NCBI GenBank assembly: GCA_964581355.1
Contig: CAZOOA010000004.1
Coordinates: 1 to 64,000 of the forward strand
DNA: 64,000 bases
From: CAZOOA01 sp964581355
GTDB taxonomy: Bacteria > Bacillota > Dethiobacteria > DTU022 > UBA8154
Direction of reading: 5' to 3'
The notes below the pieces were generated by a model, which was given only the letters and a program-made list of their open reading frames with translations, made no database searches and was not told where the DNA came from. Shown here piece after piece: positions 1 through 10,200 of the stretch (its first letter is position 1; each line of letters opens with the position of its first letter). The translations under genes were made by a program, and so were the position numbers.

Positions 1-123
1 TATATCAAATGTGAGGATGTAAGATCTCTTTCCCTGGAAAGATTTAAGAACCGTGTAGGCACGATATCGGCAGAAAATATGGCATTAATAGAAGACAGGC
101 TGAGAATTCTAATAGGTATTTAA
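1..123 (+). CDS. MazF/PemK-family toxin, 3' end only
   Basis: The first 40 codons of the window form an open frame running in from outside and ending in TAA at 121-123. The translated tail (IKCEDVRSLSLERF, then a G-x-I-S-x-E-x-M stretch and an EDRLRILIGI end) matches the C-terminal helix region of MazF/PemK endoribonucleases, where a D-x-R-S/T-L-S-x-E-R motif is followed by E-x-x-L-x-I-L-G-L. Family members cleave mRNA at short sequence motifs and are neutralised by an antitoxin encoded just upstream, here outside the window. The catalytic N-terminal part is not visible, so activity cannot be judged. Identification rests on about 40 residues. Confidence 0.7.
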   Translation, partial: YIKCEDVRSLSLERFKNRVGTISAENMALIEDRLRILIGI

Positions 124-391
124 ATTTAGCACAAAAGCTGATGATGGGATAATAATGCCAAAAAATTCCGCCATGCCAAAAGTTTTACACTCCCCCAAAC
201 GACCAGATTTCTTATTATTATCAACAGTATTCAGCTGCAACCTGTTACCCGTTCACATTTTTTGTTCCAGGATAATATTACACCTTCATTACAAGCATGT
301 TGTCCATAGCCGGAGCAATTAGATTAATTCTTAACCAAAAAAATCAAAATGACATAATAGATTGTCACCCTGATTTGCAGGAAGTTTACTT
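124..391. other. Intergenic, nothing recognised
   Basis: This 268-base AT-rich stretch lies between the toxin end and the 3' end of the glycyl-radical fusion gene, which points towards it. I see no open frame with a ribosome binding site and no clear hairpin with a T run. Confidence 0.5.
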
Positions 392-3100
392 TTAACTACC
401 GATGGAAACTTTCAGTCCTTTTTCTTCCATGATAGTTTTTGCCTTTCTCGCGCTATCCTCACTTGAAGGCATGATGTCCGGCATAGAGAAAGAGCGTCCC
501 ATTTGCAGCATCTTGGACTTGCCTCCTTCATGGTAGGGTAGAAGCGATACTTTTTCAATCCGGATACGGATGGCCAATTCGGCTATTGCTTGCAAATTCC
601 CCTCAGCATCGTTAAATCCGGGAATCAGTGGCACCCTGAGCCAAACTTTACACCTTCCTGAAAGCTGGCTGATGTTTTGCTTGATCAGGGAGTTATCAGC
701 ACCTGCAGCTTTTTTATGTTCTTCTGGATCCAGGTGCTTCAGGTCAAACAGAAACAGATCCGTGTACGGTATTACTTTTTGGAAGGCCACCCGGACGATC
801 AAATCCTGGTGTTTTTCAGGGTTTTCCTGGGCTTCCAGGAGGGTCTGTTTGTCCAGGATATTGAACTGGATGTGGGGAATACCCATGTCTTTCCAGGTTT
901 TAAGAAAACTGATAAAAAGGTCTTTCATCTCCCCTTCTAAAAAGCGGGGTGAAAACTTCTGGTTTAACAGGTGGTTATAGCTTTGCAGGGTATCTATTTT
1001 GGCACAGGAATTGAGTAAGGCTGTAGGTCCCTTGCGATCCATGCCGGGCTGAGGGGCCAGGGTAGAGTCGGCAAAGGGCCCTCCGTCTTCCCTGCCATCA
1101 GGAGTAGCCGGTGTATCCACGGAAAGGCCGTAAGTAGCAGAAACAGCACTACCGTCACCCCGCATGGAATAACCGAAGCGGTCTTTGACTGTTTCCATAG
1201 CCGCCTGTGTGCGGTGGTGGACTTCCCGGGCAATCAGATCGACATAATCGTTATCGTTGCCGTACTTGGGAGCATCCAGGCATGCCTGCCTCAGATCCTC
1301 TCTACCTTCCCAGTTTCGGTCCATGACCTCAATTAGTTCTTGAAGACTAACCTGTTCTTCGTCGAAAACCACTTTCTGGAGAGCTGCTAACGAATCAGCA
1401 ACATTGGTAGAGCTGATCACAATCACAAAATCGTGGACCATGGAAGGGTAAATCCACTGTTTGCATTCTTTGCCCCGTTGGATACAACCGTCAACGATGG
1501 CGGAATAAAAAGGGCGGGGACAAAACTTGGCGTAAAGTTCGCGGCTGGTATTTTCTACCTGGGCCAGCTTGTGAAGGAAAAACTGCACCTGTTCCAGGTA
1601 CGCCTCCAGGATATCTTCCCAGGATTTGAAGCGATCCGGGACGGGCGTCCTTGCACCCCACTGCGCGCCAGTTTCAGGATGGACTCCCTGGTGCAGTGCC
1701 CACCAGAGGCATTTGGCCAGGACAAAATAGCCCAGCACACGGCGGGTGATGTTTTTCCCGGGAATCTCCATGTAAACACAGCCTGATACGGCGTAACTGC
1801 GAGCATCATCGGCAGGGACACCCCATTTTTCCAGCAGAGGAACCAGGGAGTTATCATTGAAAAACGATGGATATCCCAGCCCTTCCCGTAAAAGGTCTGA
1901 AGCCGCCGACCAGAGATCGTGCGGGGTCTGATCATGGATCCTTAAGGCTATACTGGGTTCGATGGTTTTCATGGAGCTTGCTGCTTCCAACACCAGATAG
2001 GTCAGTTCGTTGGTGACATCCTGACCATCCCTGTCCGTTCCACCCAGGGTCACAGCTTGCAGGGAAGCAACGCCGCCATAGATGGAAGTTACCAGAGGAG
2101 AATAAACCAGTCCCAGCTCCAGCAGCTTAATCCAGAGCAGTTGCAAAATTTCCAGGCCTTCTTCCCTGCTTATGCTCCCTTCCCGGAGGTCCTTTTCATA
2201 GTAGGGGCCCCAGAGCTGATCCACCCGGATGCCAATGCCAAGGGTTGAATATTCCAGGTAACGGACAAGATGGATAAAATAGAAAAACTGGACAGCTTCC
2301 AGAAACCCCCTGGGCGAAAACGCGGGGACCCTGGAGCAGGTATGTGAAATTTCTTCCAACCTCTTTTTTCTGTCAGGGTTCCTTTCCTGCGCAGCTTTTT
2401 CTTCTGCCAGGCGGGCATAGCGCCCGGCAAAATCTATAACTGCCTGCAGCACAATGATAACGGATTGCAGAAAATGTTTTTGGTCCAAGTAATCAGGGGG
2501 TATTTCCCGGTCTATTTCTGCAAGTCTCATTTCTGCCTGTTTTATGCGCCCCTGCAAGCCTGTTTTGTACAGTGACTCATAGTCAGGTAAGCCCAGCTCA
2601 GACCAGTGGGTCCAAAGAAACGTCCCTTCATATTGCCAGTACTTTTCCAAATCTCCGCTAAAGGCATTTTGCTGCCGATCACTCATGCTTTTCCCTTTCC
2701 AGTATTCGCACAGTTCATCCAGTTCTTTTTTCCCTTCCTGATCTAAAAGGGTGCTTCCGGCCTCGCTGTGTACCAGTCTCTGGACCGATCTCCAATTCAT
2801 GTCGATAGGGTGATAAAGACCTTCCGGGCTTGAAGTCTGATATCCGACAATGCGTTCCCAGTCCTGGATAAAAATGTCCATGTTGCGCAGAACATGGGCC
2901 AACGCATAGGCCCTTCGCAGCACCATGGGTTGTCCATCTGTACTTTTAAAGGACTCGGTCATCAAGCGGGAACGCTGAAGGTCCAGTTTTACCTCCGGAC
3001 GAAACATGCCTCTTGAGACTTCGTCTGCAGTATAGCCTCTCTGTACATTGCGCACCGCTTTGACGACCAGTTTACTTCTCAAATTTTCTGCTGGCTGCAA
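392..3100 (-). CDS. Glycyl-radical enzyme fused in frame to the C-terminal part of a radical-SAM activase
   Basis: A TTG start is chosen because GGGAGGG lies 8 bases upstream. Residues 1-772 follow the pyruvate-formate-lyase-like glycyl-radical family, with the putative thiyl cysteine at residue 441 (SGCVYMEIPG). The usual C-terminal glycine loop (RVAGYSA in the family) is missing: the protein reads IVRVA at 768-772 and then passes directly into FQKVIPYTDLFLFDLK, which is the middle of a glycyl-radical activating enzyme. The rest (773-902) matches the C-terminal half of that activase (RVPLIPGFND, LLPYHEGGKSK). Both the glycine radical site and the activase CxxxCxxC motif are therefore absent. 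The position two after Cys441 is Tyr, whereas dehydratase/lyase members such as CutC and diol dehydratase have Glu (GCVE), so substrate class is unclear. An in-frame deletion joining two adjacent genes is the simplest reading; the product is probably not a functional radical enzyme. Confidence 0.85.
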   Translation of the reverse strand: MQPAENLRSKLVVKAVRNVQRGYTADEVSRGMFRPEVKLDLQRSRLMTESFKSTDGQPMVLRRAYALAHVLRNMDIFIQDWERIVGYQTSSPEGLYHPIDMNWRSVQRLVHSEAGSTLLDQEGKKELDELCEYWKGKSMSDRQQNAFSGDLEKYWQYEGTFLWTHWSELGLPDYESLYKTGLQGRIKQAEMRLAEIDREIPPDYLDQKHFLQSVIIVLQAVIDFAGRYARLAEEKAAQERNPDRKKRLEEISHTCSRVPAFSPRGFLEAVQFFYFIHLVRYLEYSTLGIGIRVDQLWGPYYEKDLREGSISREEGLEILQLLWIKLLELGLVYSPLVTSIYGGVASLQAVTLGGTDRDGQDVTNELTYLVLEAASSMKTIEPSIALRIHDQTPHDLWSAASDLLREGLGYPSFFNDNSLVPLLEKWGVPADDARSYAVSGCVYMEIPGKNITRRVLGYFVLAKCLWWALHQGVHPETGAQWGARTPVPDRFKSWEDILEAYLEQVQFFLHKLAQVENTSRELYAKFCPRPFYSAIVDGCIQRGKECKQWIYPSMVHDFVIVISSTNVADSLAALQKVVFDEEQVSLQELIEVMDRNWEGREDLRQACLDAPKYGNDNDYVDLIAREVHHRTQAAMETVKDRFGYSMRGDGSAVSATYGLSVDTPATPDGREDGGPFADSTLAPQPGMDRKGPTALLNSCAKIDTLQSYNHLLNQKFSPRFLEGEMKDLFISFLKTWKDMGIPHIQFNILDKQTLLEAQENPEKHQDLIVRVAFQKVIPYTDLFLFDLKHLDPEEHKKAAGADNSLIKQNISQLSGRCKVWLRVPLIPGFNDAEGNLQAIAELAIRIRIEKVSLLPYHEGGKSKMLQMGRSFSMPDIMPSSEDSARKAKTIMEEKGLKVSIGS

Positions 3101-3375
3101 GGATCATTCCCTCCCGTAAAATGCAGTATCTCAAACAATGGTTTAACTGATCATATCAATTTGTCCTTAAAGAGTCAACAAAATTCATGCTATTGCAACT
3201 ATTTCGCAATGGAACAAAGCAGGCGGATCCTTGCAGGTACGCAGGTTATCACCGCCCCGCCGCTTCCCTTCAGCTTGGTGACCACAGCGCTGCCATTCTC
3301 TCATCCAGCAGCTGGCCGTATCCCCTGGGCGGGTCCCTGTTCTTTTCCAGCTGGGCAAGCGGCATACCCTTTTCT

Positions 3376-4536
3376 TTATGATCTTCTGTTTGGTTTAAAA
3401 GTAACTCTTATATCAACCACTTCCGATGTGCTGCCTAAACGAATTGGTGGGCCCCATGTACCTGCCCCGCTGGTCACAATCACTTGCAAGCCTTCTTTTT
3501 TTAGGTATCCATAATCTACGGCAAAAATTTTGCGCGTGATAATGTTAAAAGGGAAGAACTGGCCTTTATGGGTATGCCCTGAAAGTAGCAGGTCAACCCC
3601 GGCATTCTTGACTTTTTCGAGTTCTACAGGCTGGTGGGAAAGCATGATAACCGGATATTCAAGATCCATTTCCTTCGTCAGCTTCGATATTATCGCATTT
3701 TTTTTCCCGCTGCTTATTTCGTGATACTTATCTTCGCGCCCGATGAGATAAAAACTATCCGCAACTTTTACGCTGCTGTCTCGAAGCGCTCGAATTCCCG
3801 CTTCTTTTAGTTGTTTCGTGACCAGGGTCAAGTCTTTAGTGAAATATTCGTGATTTCCAAAAGATGCATACATCCCGTATTTGCTTTTAACCTTTTGGAA
3901 ATCGCTGGTCATTTTCCGTTCTTCAAAGAGCTTAATATCGTCAACGATGTCTCCCGGGATCAAAACAAGATCAGGGTTTAATCTGTTCATGGTATCAATG
4001 ATCATTTTATGTCTCTGATCATTAACAGGGCCCAAATGTAGATCGGATATCATGGCAATACGAAGCTGTTCTAAAAAACCCGCTTGTTTGGGAATATCAA
4101 TTTCATATGATGTTACTTTGACTTTCCTAGCCTTGAAGGTCCCATAAACCAATAAAAGCAACACGGTAATAATAATAATTAACCCTGGAACGAAAGAGAA
4201 AGCACCATTACCCGTTAACGCCTCCGGCAAAAAGCCTGTCCAGCTATCCACTAGCCGCACAAGGTCAAAAAAAAGAATCATAAGGATGAAATAAGTCATG
4301 GCAGCAAGCCAGTAAGAACCGGCAAGATAGATCGTTCTCCGGAAAGGATGCGGGAGAAATTGATTCGCTACAGTTGAAGCAATACCGGTCAACGCTACAA
4401 GGGCAAAAACAACCCAGTAGATTTCTATATTCAGAGACGAGATTTTGTTGAAAAAAAACTGCCATCCCCGAAGACCGATATAGTAGTTTAATCCTCCATA
4501 TACTGCAAAGAAAATGCTAAAAATTAAATAATACAT
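3376..4536 (-). CDS. Membrane-anchored calcineurin-like metallophosphoesterase (YkuE/YaeI-like)
   Basis: The 386-residue product has about four hydrophobic segments in residues 1-135 and then a metallophosphoesterase domain. Metal-binding motifs are visible in order: ISDLHLGPVND, PGDIVDD, FGNHEYF and SGHTHKGQFFP. The C-terminal TSGAGTWGPPIRLG block is typical of the YkuE/YaeI subfamily, which acts on phospholipid or lipid-linked phosphoesters at the membrane. The active domain should lie outside or at the membrane face after the last segment; orientation is inferred. A GGAGAAAGGGA sequence immediately precedes the ATG. The start overlaps the end of a decayed YjbQ remnant, so this gene probably once followed an intact yjbQ. 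Confidence 0.85.
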   Translation of the reverse strand: MYYLIFSIFFAVYGGLNYYIGLRGWQFFFNKISSLNIEIYWVVFALVALTGIASTVANQFLPHPFRRTIYLAGSYWLAAMTYFILMILFFDLVRLVDSWTGFLPEALTGNGAFSFVPGLIIIITVLLLLVYGTFKARKVKVTSYEIDIPKQAGFLEQLRIAMISDLHLGPVNDQRHKMIIDTMNRLNPDLVLIPGDIVDDIKLFEERKMTSDFQKVKSKYGMYASFGNHEYFTKDLTLVTKQLKEAGIRALRDSSVKVADSFYLIGREDKYHEISSGKKNAIISKLTKEMDLEYPVIMLSHQPVELEKVKNAGVDLLLSGHTHKGQFFPFNIITRKIFAVDYGYLKKEGLQVIVTSGAGTWGPPIRLGSTSEVVDIRVTFKPNRRS

Positions 4537-4768
4537 TCCCTTTCTCCTCGCCAGTAGTTTTTGCAGTTATTCTACTTGTTACCACTGCATAATTATAGTC
4601 TTCGTTGTCTAGGTCCATCAAATTCACACAGGAAAACCCCTGCCATGTCCCCAGGTATAGTCTGCCTTCAGATACAATCACCTGTTGAATTGATGATTTG
4701 ATGTGGGCAGCTGAATTTCCTTCAAGATGGCGATAGTACATAAAGAAAAGCTGAACAACGAAAACCAC
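4517..4768 (-). pseudogene. Remnant of a YjbQ/UPF0047 (secondary thiamine-phosphate synthase-like) gene
   Basis: The open frame contains YRHLEGNSAAHIKSSI followed by VSEGRLYLGTWQG. These match the C-terminal half of the YjbQ family, in which a G-x-x-x-x-HIKSS histidine motif is followed by LGTWQGI. The N-terminal half of the family is absent, residues before the Tyr are unrelated (MVFVVQLFFM), and the sequence upstream (4769-4900) has stops in all minus-strand frames. The usual tail after the Gln-Gly motif is also altered. I read it as a decayed, 5'-truncated copy. Confidence 0.7.
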
Positions 4769-4931
4769 GTTAAAGAGGTGCCGTCCAGCCTCAGTTTGTT
4801 TATATTTTCCAGCTGCTCTATAAAGCCAGGACTCTCTATGCTTTCTTTACAATATTCTTCAGAAATTCCTTGACTCGGGATGGATGTAGTTCCAAAGATT
4901 GTTCCTGATCAAACTGCTCAACTTCCTGTAT

Positions 4932-5426
4932 TTATGTTCTTTCAAGGATCAAGAACGTATGGTTATATTTATTAACTTCATCAACGATCCCTTCTTTTTT
5001 TTCCTTTACTTTCCACTCCGATTGATTGTAATCTGGAAAAAAAGTATCCCCTTCGAAATCTTCGTGGATCTCTGTTATGTACATTCTTTTCGTATACGGG
5101 AACATCACTTCAAATACCTCTGCTCCCCCTATAATAAAATACTCTTCATCCGAATTCACATAGGGCATAAGATCGTCTTTACTGTGAATGATCTGCACAT
5201 TTTCATCATCTACCTTGTAGTCTTTATTCTGTGTAAGTACTATATGTTTCCTACCTGGAAGCACTTTTGGCAAAGATTCAAAGGTTTTTCTCCCCATTAT
5301 CATCGTCTTGCTCCCAGTAAGCGTTATTTGCCTGAAAAATTTCATATCATTTGTTAAGTGCCAGGGAAGGCCTTCATCATTTCCAATTACTTTATTTTTA
5401 GAAACAGCCACCACATAGCTTAGCAC
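4932..5426 (-). CDS. folA: Dihydrofolate reductase
   Basis: The 164-residue protein has the expected length and motifs of bacterial DHFR. Visible are the N-terminal VAVSKNKVIGNDEGLPWHL with the substrate-contacting Trp, the cofactor-binding MGRKTFESLP, the PGRKHIVLTQN strand and IIGGAEVFEVM. The enzyme reduces dihydrofolate to tetrahydrofolate with NADPH in the cytoplasm. The start is GTG with AGAGGGG 8 bases upstream. No thymidylate synthase gene is next to it in this window. The acid residue of the active site lies in the region after WHLTNDMKFF, as usual (Asp of NDM). Confidence 0.95.
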   Translation of the reverse strand: MLSYVVAVSKNKVIGNDEGLPWHLTNDMKFFRQITLTGSKTMIMGRKTFESLPKVLPGRKHIVLTQNKDYKVDDENVQIIHSKDDLMPYVNSDEEYFIIGGAEVFEVMFPYTKRMYITEIHEDFEGDTFFPDYNQSEWKVKEKKEGIVDEVNKYNHTFLILERT

Positions 5427-5495
5427 GATACTATCCCCTCTTTATTACTTAACAAAAGTATTGTTTTCCATTCAGTAAGCGGAGCAAAGCGACAC

Positions 5496-6260
5496 TTATA
5501 CTCCCACCGGGCAGACCTTGATACAGTTGAAACAATAATACTGGAAACCGATAAAGCCAGCCTGATAAAGACGCCAGAACTCCTCGTCTTTAACCATCTT
5601 CTGCTTTTCTTCTGGTTCTGCTTCTGCAAAGCGACTCCAGAACTTGATATTACTGGCGATTCCGTACGGCTGGCTGTTTTTCAAACATTTGAAGGAATGA
5701 GTCTTTCCTTTTTCGTCTAGCGCACCGCCCGGACAATTGTCTACGCACATTCCACAGTCGCTGCAAAGCTCTTCTTTAACTGGAGCATCGGAAGATAATT
5801 CCAGGTCTGTCAGCACAGCTGTAAAAACCACCCTGCTTCCAAGCTTTGGGTGAATAATTAAATTATGACGTCCAAAGTTTCCAAGCCCGGCGGCTAAAGC
5901 AGCATGCCGAAGGGAGACGTCACCTATTACCCCTTTTGTTTCAAGGCTCATGTATAACGGGTAGGAAGGCGGTACACTCATAGCTTTGCTTCCTAATTCC
6001 CTCTCTATGAAACGGGCCAGCTTGTAATTGAAATGACGAACAAACTCAATGATATCCAACCGCCCTCCCATAGCCACTTGCATATTATCGCTTTCACAGT
6101 TGGATAGTTCTTTAAAAACACCCACCGCAATTGATTTTACTCCCGGAAAAATGCTTTCCAGCGCCGGTGAAGTAGGGCTATTATAGTCTTCTGCTGAGGC
6201 TACCCCTGCATCATCTGCCCCCAAGTAAACCATATATTCCTTAATCTTTTCTTTATTCAT
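5496..6260 (-). CDS. QueG-like double-4Fe-4S protein (epoxyqueuosine-reductase-related)
   Basis: The ATG at 6260 is chosen over an upstream one because AAAGGAGG precedes it; this gives 254 residues. The fold signature AALAAGLGNFGRHNLIIHP and a GSRVVFTAVLTD strand are those of the QueG/reductive-dehalogenase-like cobalamin domain. They are followed by two ferredoxin-type motifs, CSDCGMCVDNCPGGAL and, at the very C terminus, YCFNCIKVCPVGV. It lacks the HEAT-repeat tail of true QueG and is shorter, so it belongs to the large group of uncharacterised clostridial electron-transfer proteins related to QueG. Substrate is unknown. It runs in the same direction as the DHFR gene, 69 bases upstream of it. 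Confidence 0.75.
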   Translation of the reverse strand: MNKEKIKEYMVYLGADDAGVASAEDYNSPTSPALESIFPGVKSIAVGVFKELSNCESDNMQVAMGGRLDIIEFVRHFNYKLARFIERELGSKAMSVPPSYPLYMSLETKGVIGDVSLRHAALAAGLGNFGRHNLIIHPKLGSRVVFTAVLTDLELSSDAPVKEELCSDCGMCVDNCPGGALDEKGKTHSFKCLKNSQPYGIASNIKFWSRFAEAEPEEKQKMVKDEEFWRLYQAGFIGFQYYCFNCIKVCPVGV

Positions 6261-6300
6261 AGATCTCCCCTCCTTTGCTGTCACTAGAAACAACATTGTT

Positions 6301-6861
6301 TCACGGCTTGTCAATAATTACCAATTTTTCCTGTACGCCCCAGGCTTGCGATTCATCCTTCGCTTCAACGGCTAAATCAATGTCATCTACACCTATTCCC
6401 CCTCCCCGGTCTTTCACGGTATACCACCCCTTACCTTCGACATAGATACGGGTGCCAAACGGGATGTTAGGGCCGGCCGCTGCAGACTCTCCAGGGACAA
6501 CTTTTTTGCCGCTGGCTGTAATCTTGGGGTCTCCGGCATAATCCCATCCTTCAACGGCGCCAGGATCCAAGGGAGCGTATTTCGTTATGTTCATTTCCCG
6601 GATTTCATAGTCTTCGGTATTTTCCAGCGTAGCAAGCTCAGCTTCAAACTCTTTTAGCTCAGCTTCTAGTTCAGCTTCTAGCTCAGCTTTGCTTTGCTCC
6701 AGAGCGATGTTAACTTGATGCAAATGGGAAATGTATAAAGATGCAGTCACAAGAACGGAGGCCAAAAGCATGTACTTTATTATGGAAGCAATATGCTTGT
6801 TACTGGCAATGATTTGCCGTATCTTAAAAACTAACAAACGGTCAATCATTTTATTCTTCAT
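6301..6861 (-). CDS. Membrane-anchored 3D-domain protein (lytic-transglycosylase-like)
   Basis: The 186-residue protein begins with a basic stretch and one transmembrane segment (about residues 28-47). A short highly charged coiled coil follows, with a repeated ELEAELEAELKEF pattern. The C-terminal half is a 3D domain: ITASGKKVVPGESAAAGPN, IPFGTRIYVEG, VKDRGGGIGVDDIDLAVE. The three conserved aspartates that name this domain appear as D-R-G, D-D-I-D. This fold is found in MltA, RpfB/YabE and YorM-type peptidoglycan enzymes, so an extracellular cell-wall role is expected. The start is ambiguous between ATGs at 6861 and 6849; AAGGAG lies 15 bases before the first. Confidence 0.85.
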   Translation of the reverse strand: MKNKMIDRLLVFKIRQIIASNKHIASIIKYMLLASVLVTASLYISHLHQVNIALEQSKAELEAELEAELKEFEAELATLENTEDYEIREMNITKYAPLDPGAVEGWDYAGDPKITASGKKVVPGESAAAGPNIPFGTRIYVEGKGWYTVKDRGGGIGVDDIDLAVEAKDESQAWGVQEKLVIIDKP

Positions 6862-7217
6862 TCCTAAAAACAGTCACTCCTTTATACATTCAGATATTCC
6901 AATAGAATTGACTTTTATTTTACCCTCTACTGGAAGGCTTGGCAATAATAAATTTGTTTAAGGGAGTTAAAGTCCGAATAGCTAAAGAAAAGTATTTCCA
7001 ACTCTTTTAGGCTATGCTGGTGGTAAGAAAAAAATCCCACATATCATCAAATAGGAGCTTGTCCCCTGATGCGTAGAATTTCAGTGACGCAATATTACGC
7101 TGATTTGCTCCGTTTTTCGGCATGTTTTTTTCGCTTCCTTAACGAAGTGCCCTTCTTGAAGCTATCTTTGATTGTTTTGGGCTGTTACTTAAATCATATC
7201 AAAGTGCCCTTTCGCTA
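6862..7217. other. Intergenic, nothing recognised
   Basis: This 356-base stretch separates the start of the 3D-domain gene from the stop of the HD-GYP gene. It should carry the promoter of the former, but I could not pick out a convincing -35/-10 pair, and no coding potential is evident. Confidence 0.4.
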
Positions 7218-10200
7218 TTACTCCTGAGTCTCAACCATCCTGACAAAAATCCTCGCTAGTTCAGGGTCGAATTGAGTCCCGGCGCAGTTTTCAATTTCTT
7301 CTAAGGCTTCTTTTTTTGACAATGCTTTTCTATAGCTTCTGTCATGGGTCATAACATCATAAGTATCTATAATCGCTATCATCCTGGCAAGATAAGGGAT
7401 GTTTTTTCCTTTGAGACCTCTGGGATAACCATTACCGTCCCAGCGTTCATGATGGGCTGAAATTTCTTCTGCAATATGGATTAGATTTTCCGATGTGCGG
7501 GCAATACGTTGTCCCGTTTCTGGATGTTCTTTTATTTTTTCCCATTCTTTTTCTGTAGGTTTTCCGGGTTTTTTCAAGATTTCTTCTGAAATAGTAACTT
7601 TCCCGATATCGTGCATGGTAGCAAGCAAAGATAGTTTGTCCATATCTTCATCATCCAACTCCAGGATATTTCCAAAATAATATCCCATTTCAGTCATTCT
7701 TAAAGCGTGAGTTTCCGTTTCATCGCTTTTTTCTTTAAGAGTACCCAGTAAAGCAGAAATAATTTTACTCCTGGCGCTATTAGCATCAGTTAACTTTTGT
7801 TGATACATCCTGTCTTCTGCCATTTTAAAAGCTATTTCCAGGGGTTCATCAGGGTCTTCTTTAGTAGCGGTTCCCACAGCTATTTCAACGGGCACAGGCT
7901 CTAGCTCAAAATTAGCACATTCTTGTTTAATTCTTCTGCTTACTTTTAGCGCTTCTTCCTTGTTTGTATTAACCAGGAATAGCACAAATTCATCCCCGCC
8001 CCAGCGCACTACTATATCTTTTTTGCGTGTACTATTTTTCCTGCGCGTAGAATTTATTAAAATCTGCCCGGCACTCTTTAAAAGTTTGTCTCCCACTTTG
8101 TGGCCGTAGGTGTCGTTAACTAACTTTAATCCATTAATATCAGCCATAATGATACTTATTGGAAGCTCCTTTGCTGCATCCAGGCGCTCTATCTCTTCTT
8201 CTAAAAATGCACGGTTATAAAGCCCGGTAAGTCTGTCGTGAAAACTTATATAGCGAATTTTATCTTCTGCCCACTTCCTCTCTAAAGCCTTCCATACATT
8301 ATCCAAAAACAGCGAAAGTTGAAGTATATCAGTCTGCGTATAATCATATTCTTTATTGGCAACTCCCATAACAGCCACTATTTTATTTTCTCTAAATACA
8401 GGAATGCTCAGGTACCTGTAAATTTCAACATGGCCTTCTGGCTGCCCCATCTTTAAAGGATTGTCCTCCTGAAAATCATTTATAGTAACAGGTTCCCTCC
8501 GGCGAACAGTTTCAGCCCAAATCCCTGTTTCATCTAATTGGCGAATATCGCCGTATTTTTCTACAGAACATTCTCCTTTCACTCCCTCGGAGTAGCTTAG
8601 CAGGGTGAACTCCTCTTTTTCTTCATCGTAACTATAAAAATGCCCCTGTTTACTTTCCGTTAGTTTTAAGGCTTCTTTAAAGGCATAAGATATAAACTCT
8701 TCTACAGATTTTGCGTCATACCTAAATAAATCAACAAGGCTCTGCAAGCGGGTTTCGTTTTTCTCCCGTTCTTCTTCTATCTTTTTTCGCTCGGTTATAT
8801 TCCTTGCAGAGACAATAAACCACTGTTCTTCGGGGATATCAGAATATCTAAGAGATATCTCGACTGGAAAGATAGAGCCATTTTTTCTTTGATGGTATGT
8901 TTCAAAAGTTTCCGGGTGAAGAGTTTTTGGGGGTAGATCTTTCCTTGCTGGAGAACGTTCCACGGCCCGGAAGAATTTTTCCTTTAACTCCTCTTTATAA
9001 ATAAAGGGCTTTATATCAAAAGGCGTCATTTGAATAAACTCTTTTTTAGAGTACCCAAGTTCTGTACAAGCAGCTTTATTGACATCAAAAATATGGAAAC
9101 TTGGATAGTCGATTATAAAAATGCTATCGGCTGAACTGTCTAAAGCATTTCTAAACCTTACAAGGGAGCGTTCTGTTTCTTTTTGTTCTGTAATATCAGC
9201 AAAAGAGGTTACAACAGTAATGTACGCATTATCTTCACCGTGAAACAAACTAGCCGAAAGATTTGCCTCTATCAGCTCATTATCCTTTCTTTTAACAGAA
9301 AGTTCACCACTCCACTTTCCTTCGCTCAAAATAGTATTAAATATATCTTTTGCCTTTTCTGAATCGTGCCAAAAATTCTGAAGTGAAAAGTCCAGGACTT
9401 CTTTTTCGTCTTCATAACCAAGAAGTCTCAAAAAAGAAGGATTTACATAAATTATGTTTCCTTCCAGATCAGCCAGGGCAATTGCATTAAAGGAAACTTC
9501 TACAGCTCTCTCCTTAAGAGACAGCTCCTGCTCAAGTTCCTTTTTTTCAGTTGTTTCAATGGTAGTTTCTACAGCACCTATTATTTTGCTTGATTTTTCA
9601 TCTTTAACAGGTGAAGCTGTTATATGAAAACTCTGGCCCGAGTCATTTACAATATCCCCGGTTGTTCGCTGGCCGGCTTTTAAGGCTTTTTGTACAGGGC
9701 AGTTTTCACAGGGTGCTTCGCGCTGGTGCCATATTTCATAGCACTTCTTTCCGGTTATATCTGCTGGAGTTTTACCTACTGAGCTTCCTGCAGCCCGGTT
9801 GGCCCAGACAATGTTTAATTTAGTATCTAGATAGGCAACCAGATCTAATGTGTTATTCAAAAAACTATCCGCTGAAACCTGTTTCTTCTCAGTAAGTATT
9901 TTTTCGGTTATATCTTCGTGAAAAACTATTACTTTTCGTTTATGACCTAGTTTTGATTCAATATACAGGGTCACTAGTCCTCTGAACCAGCGCGGTGTAT
10001 CCGGAGAGTGACAGGGGTATTCCATTTCAAAGCTTAATTTTTGGCCATTTATAACAGCTCTGATACCCTCGGCAAACTTTTTGGCAAGCTCTGCATCTTT
10101 ATCTTTTTTGTCTACTTTTTCACACACAGCTAAATAATTGACATTTTTGCCAATATATTTTAGCTCAGCACTATTTTCCCTAGCAAATTCCAGCCAGGAA

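Noticed and set aside
3161..3375. Possible small gene upstream of the glycyl-radical gene
   Set aside because: Several short frames on both strands, none with a ribosome binding site or recognisable protein motifs.
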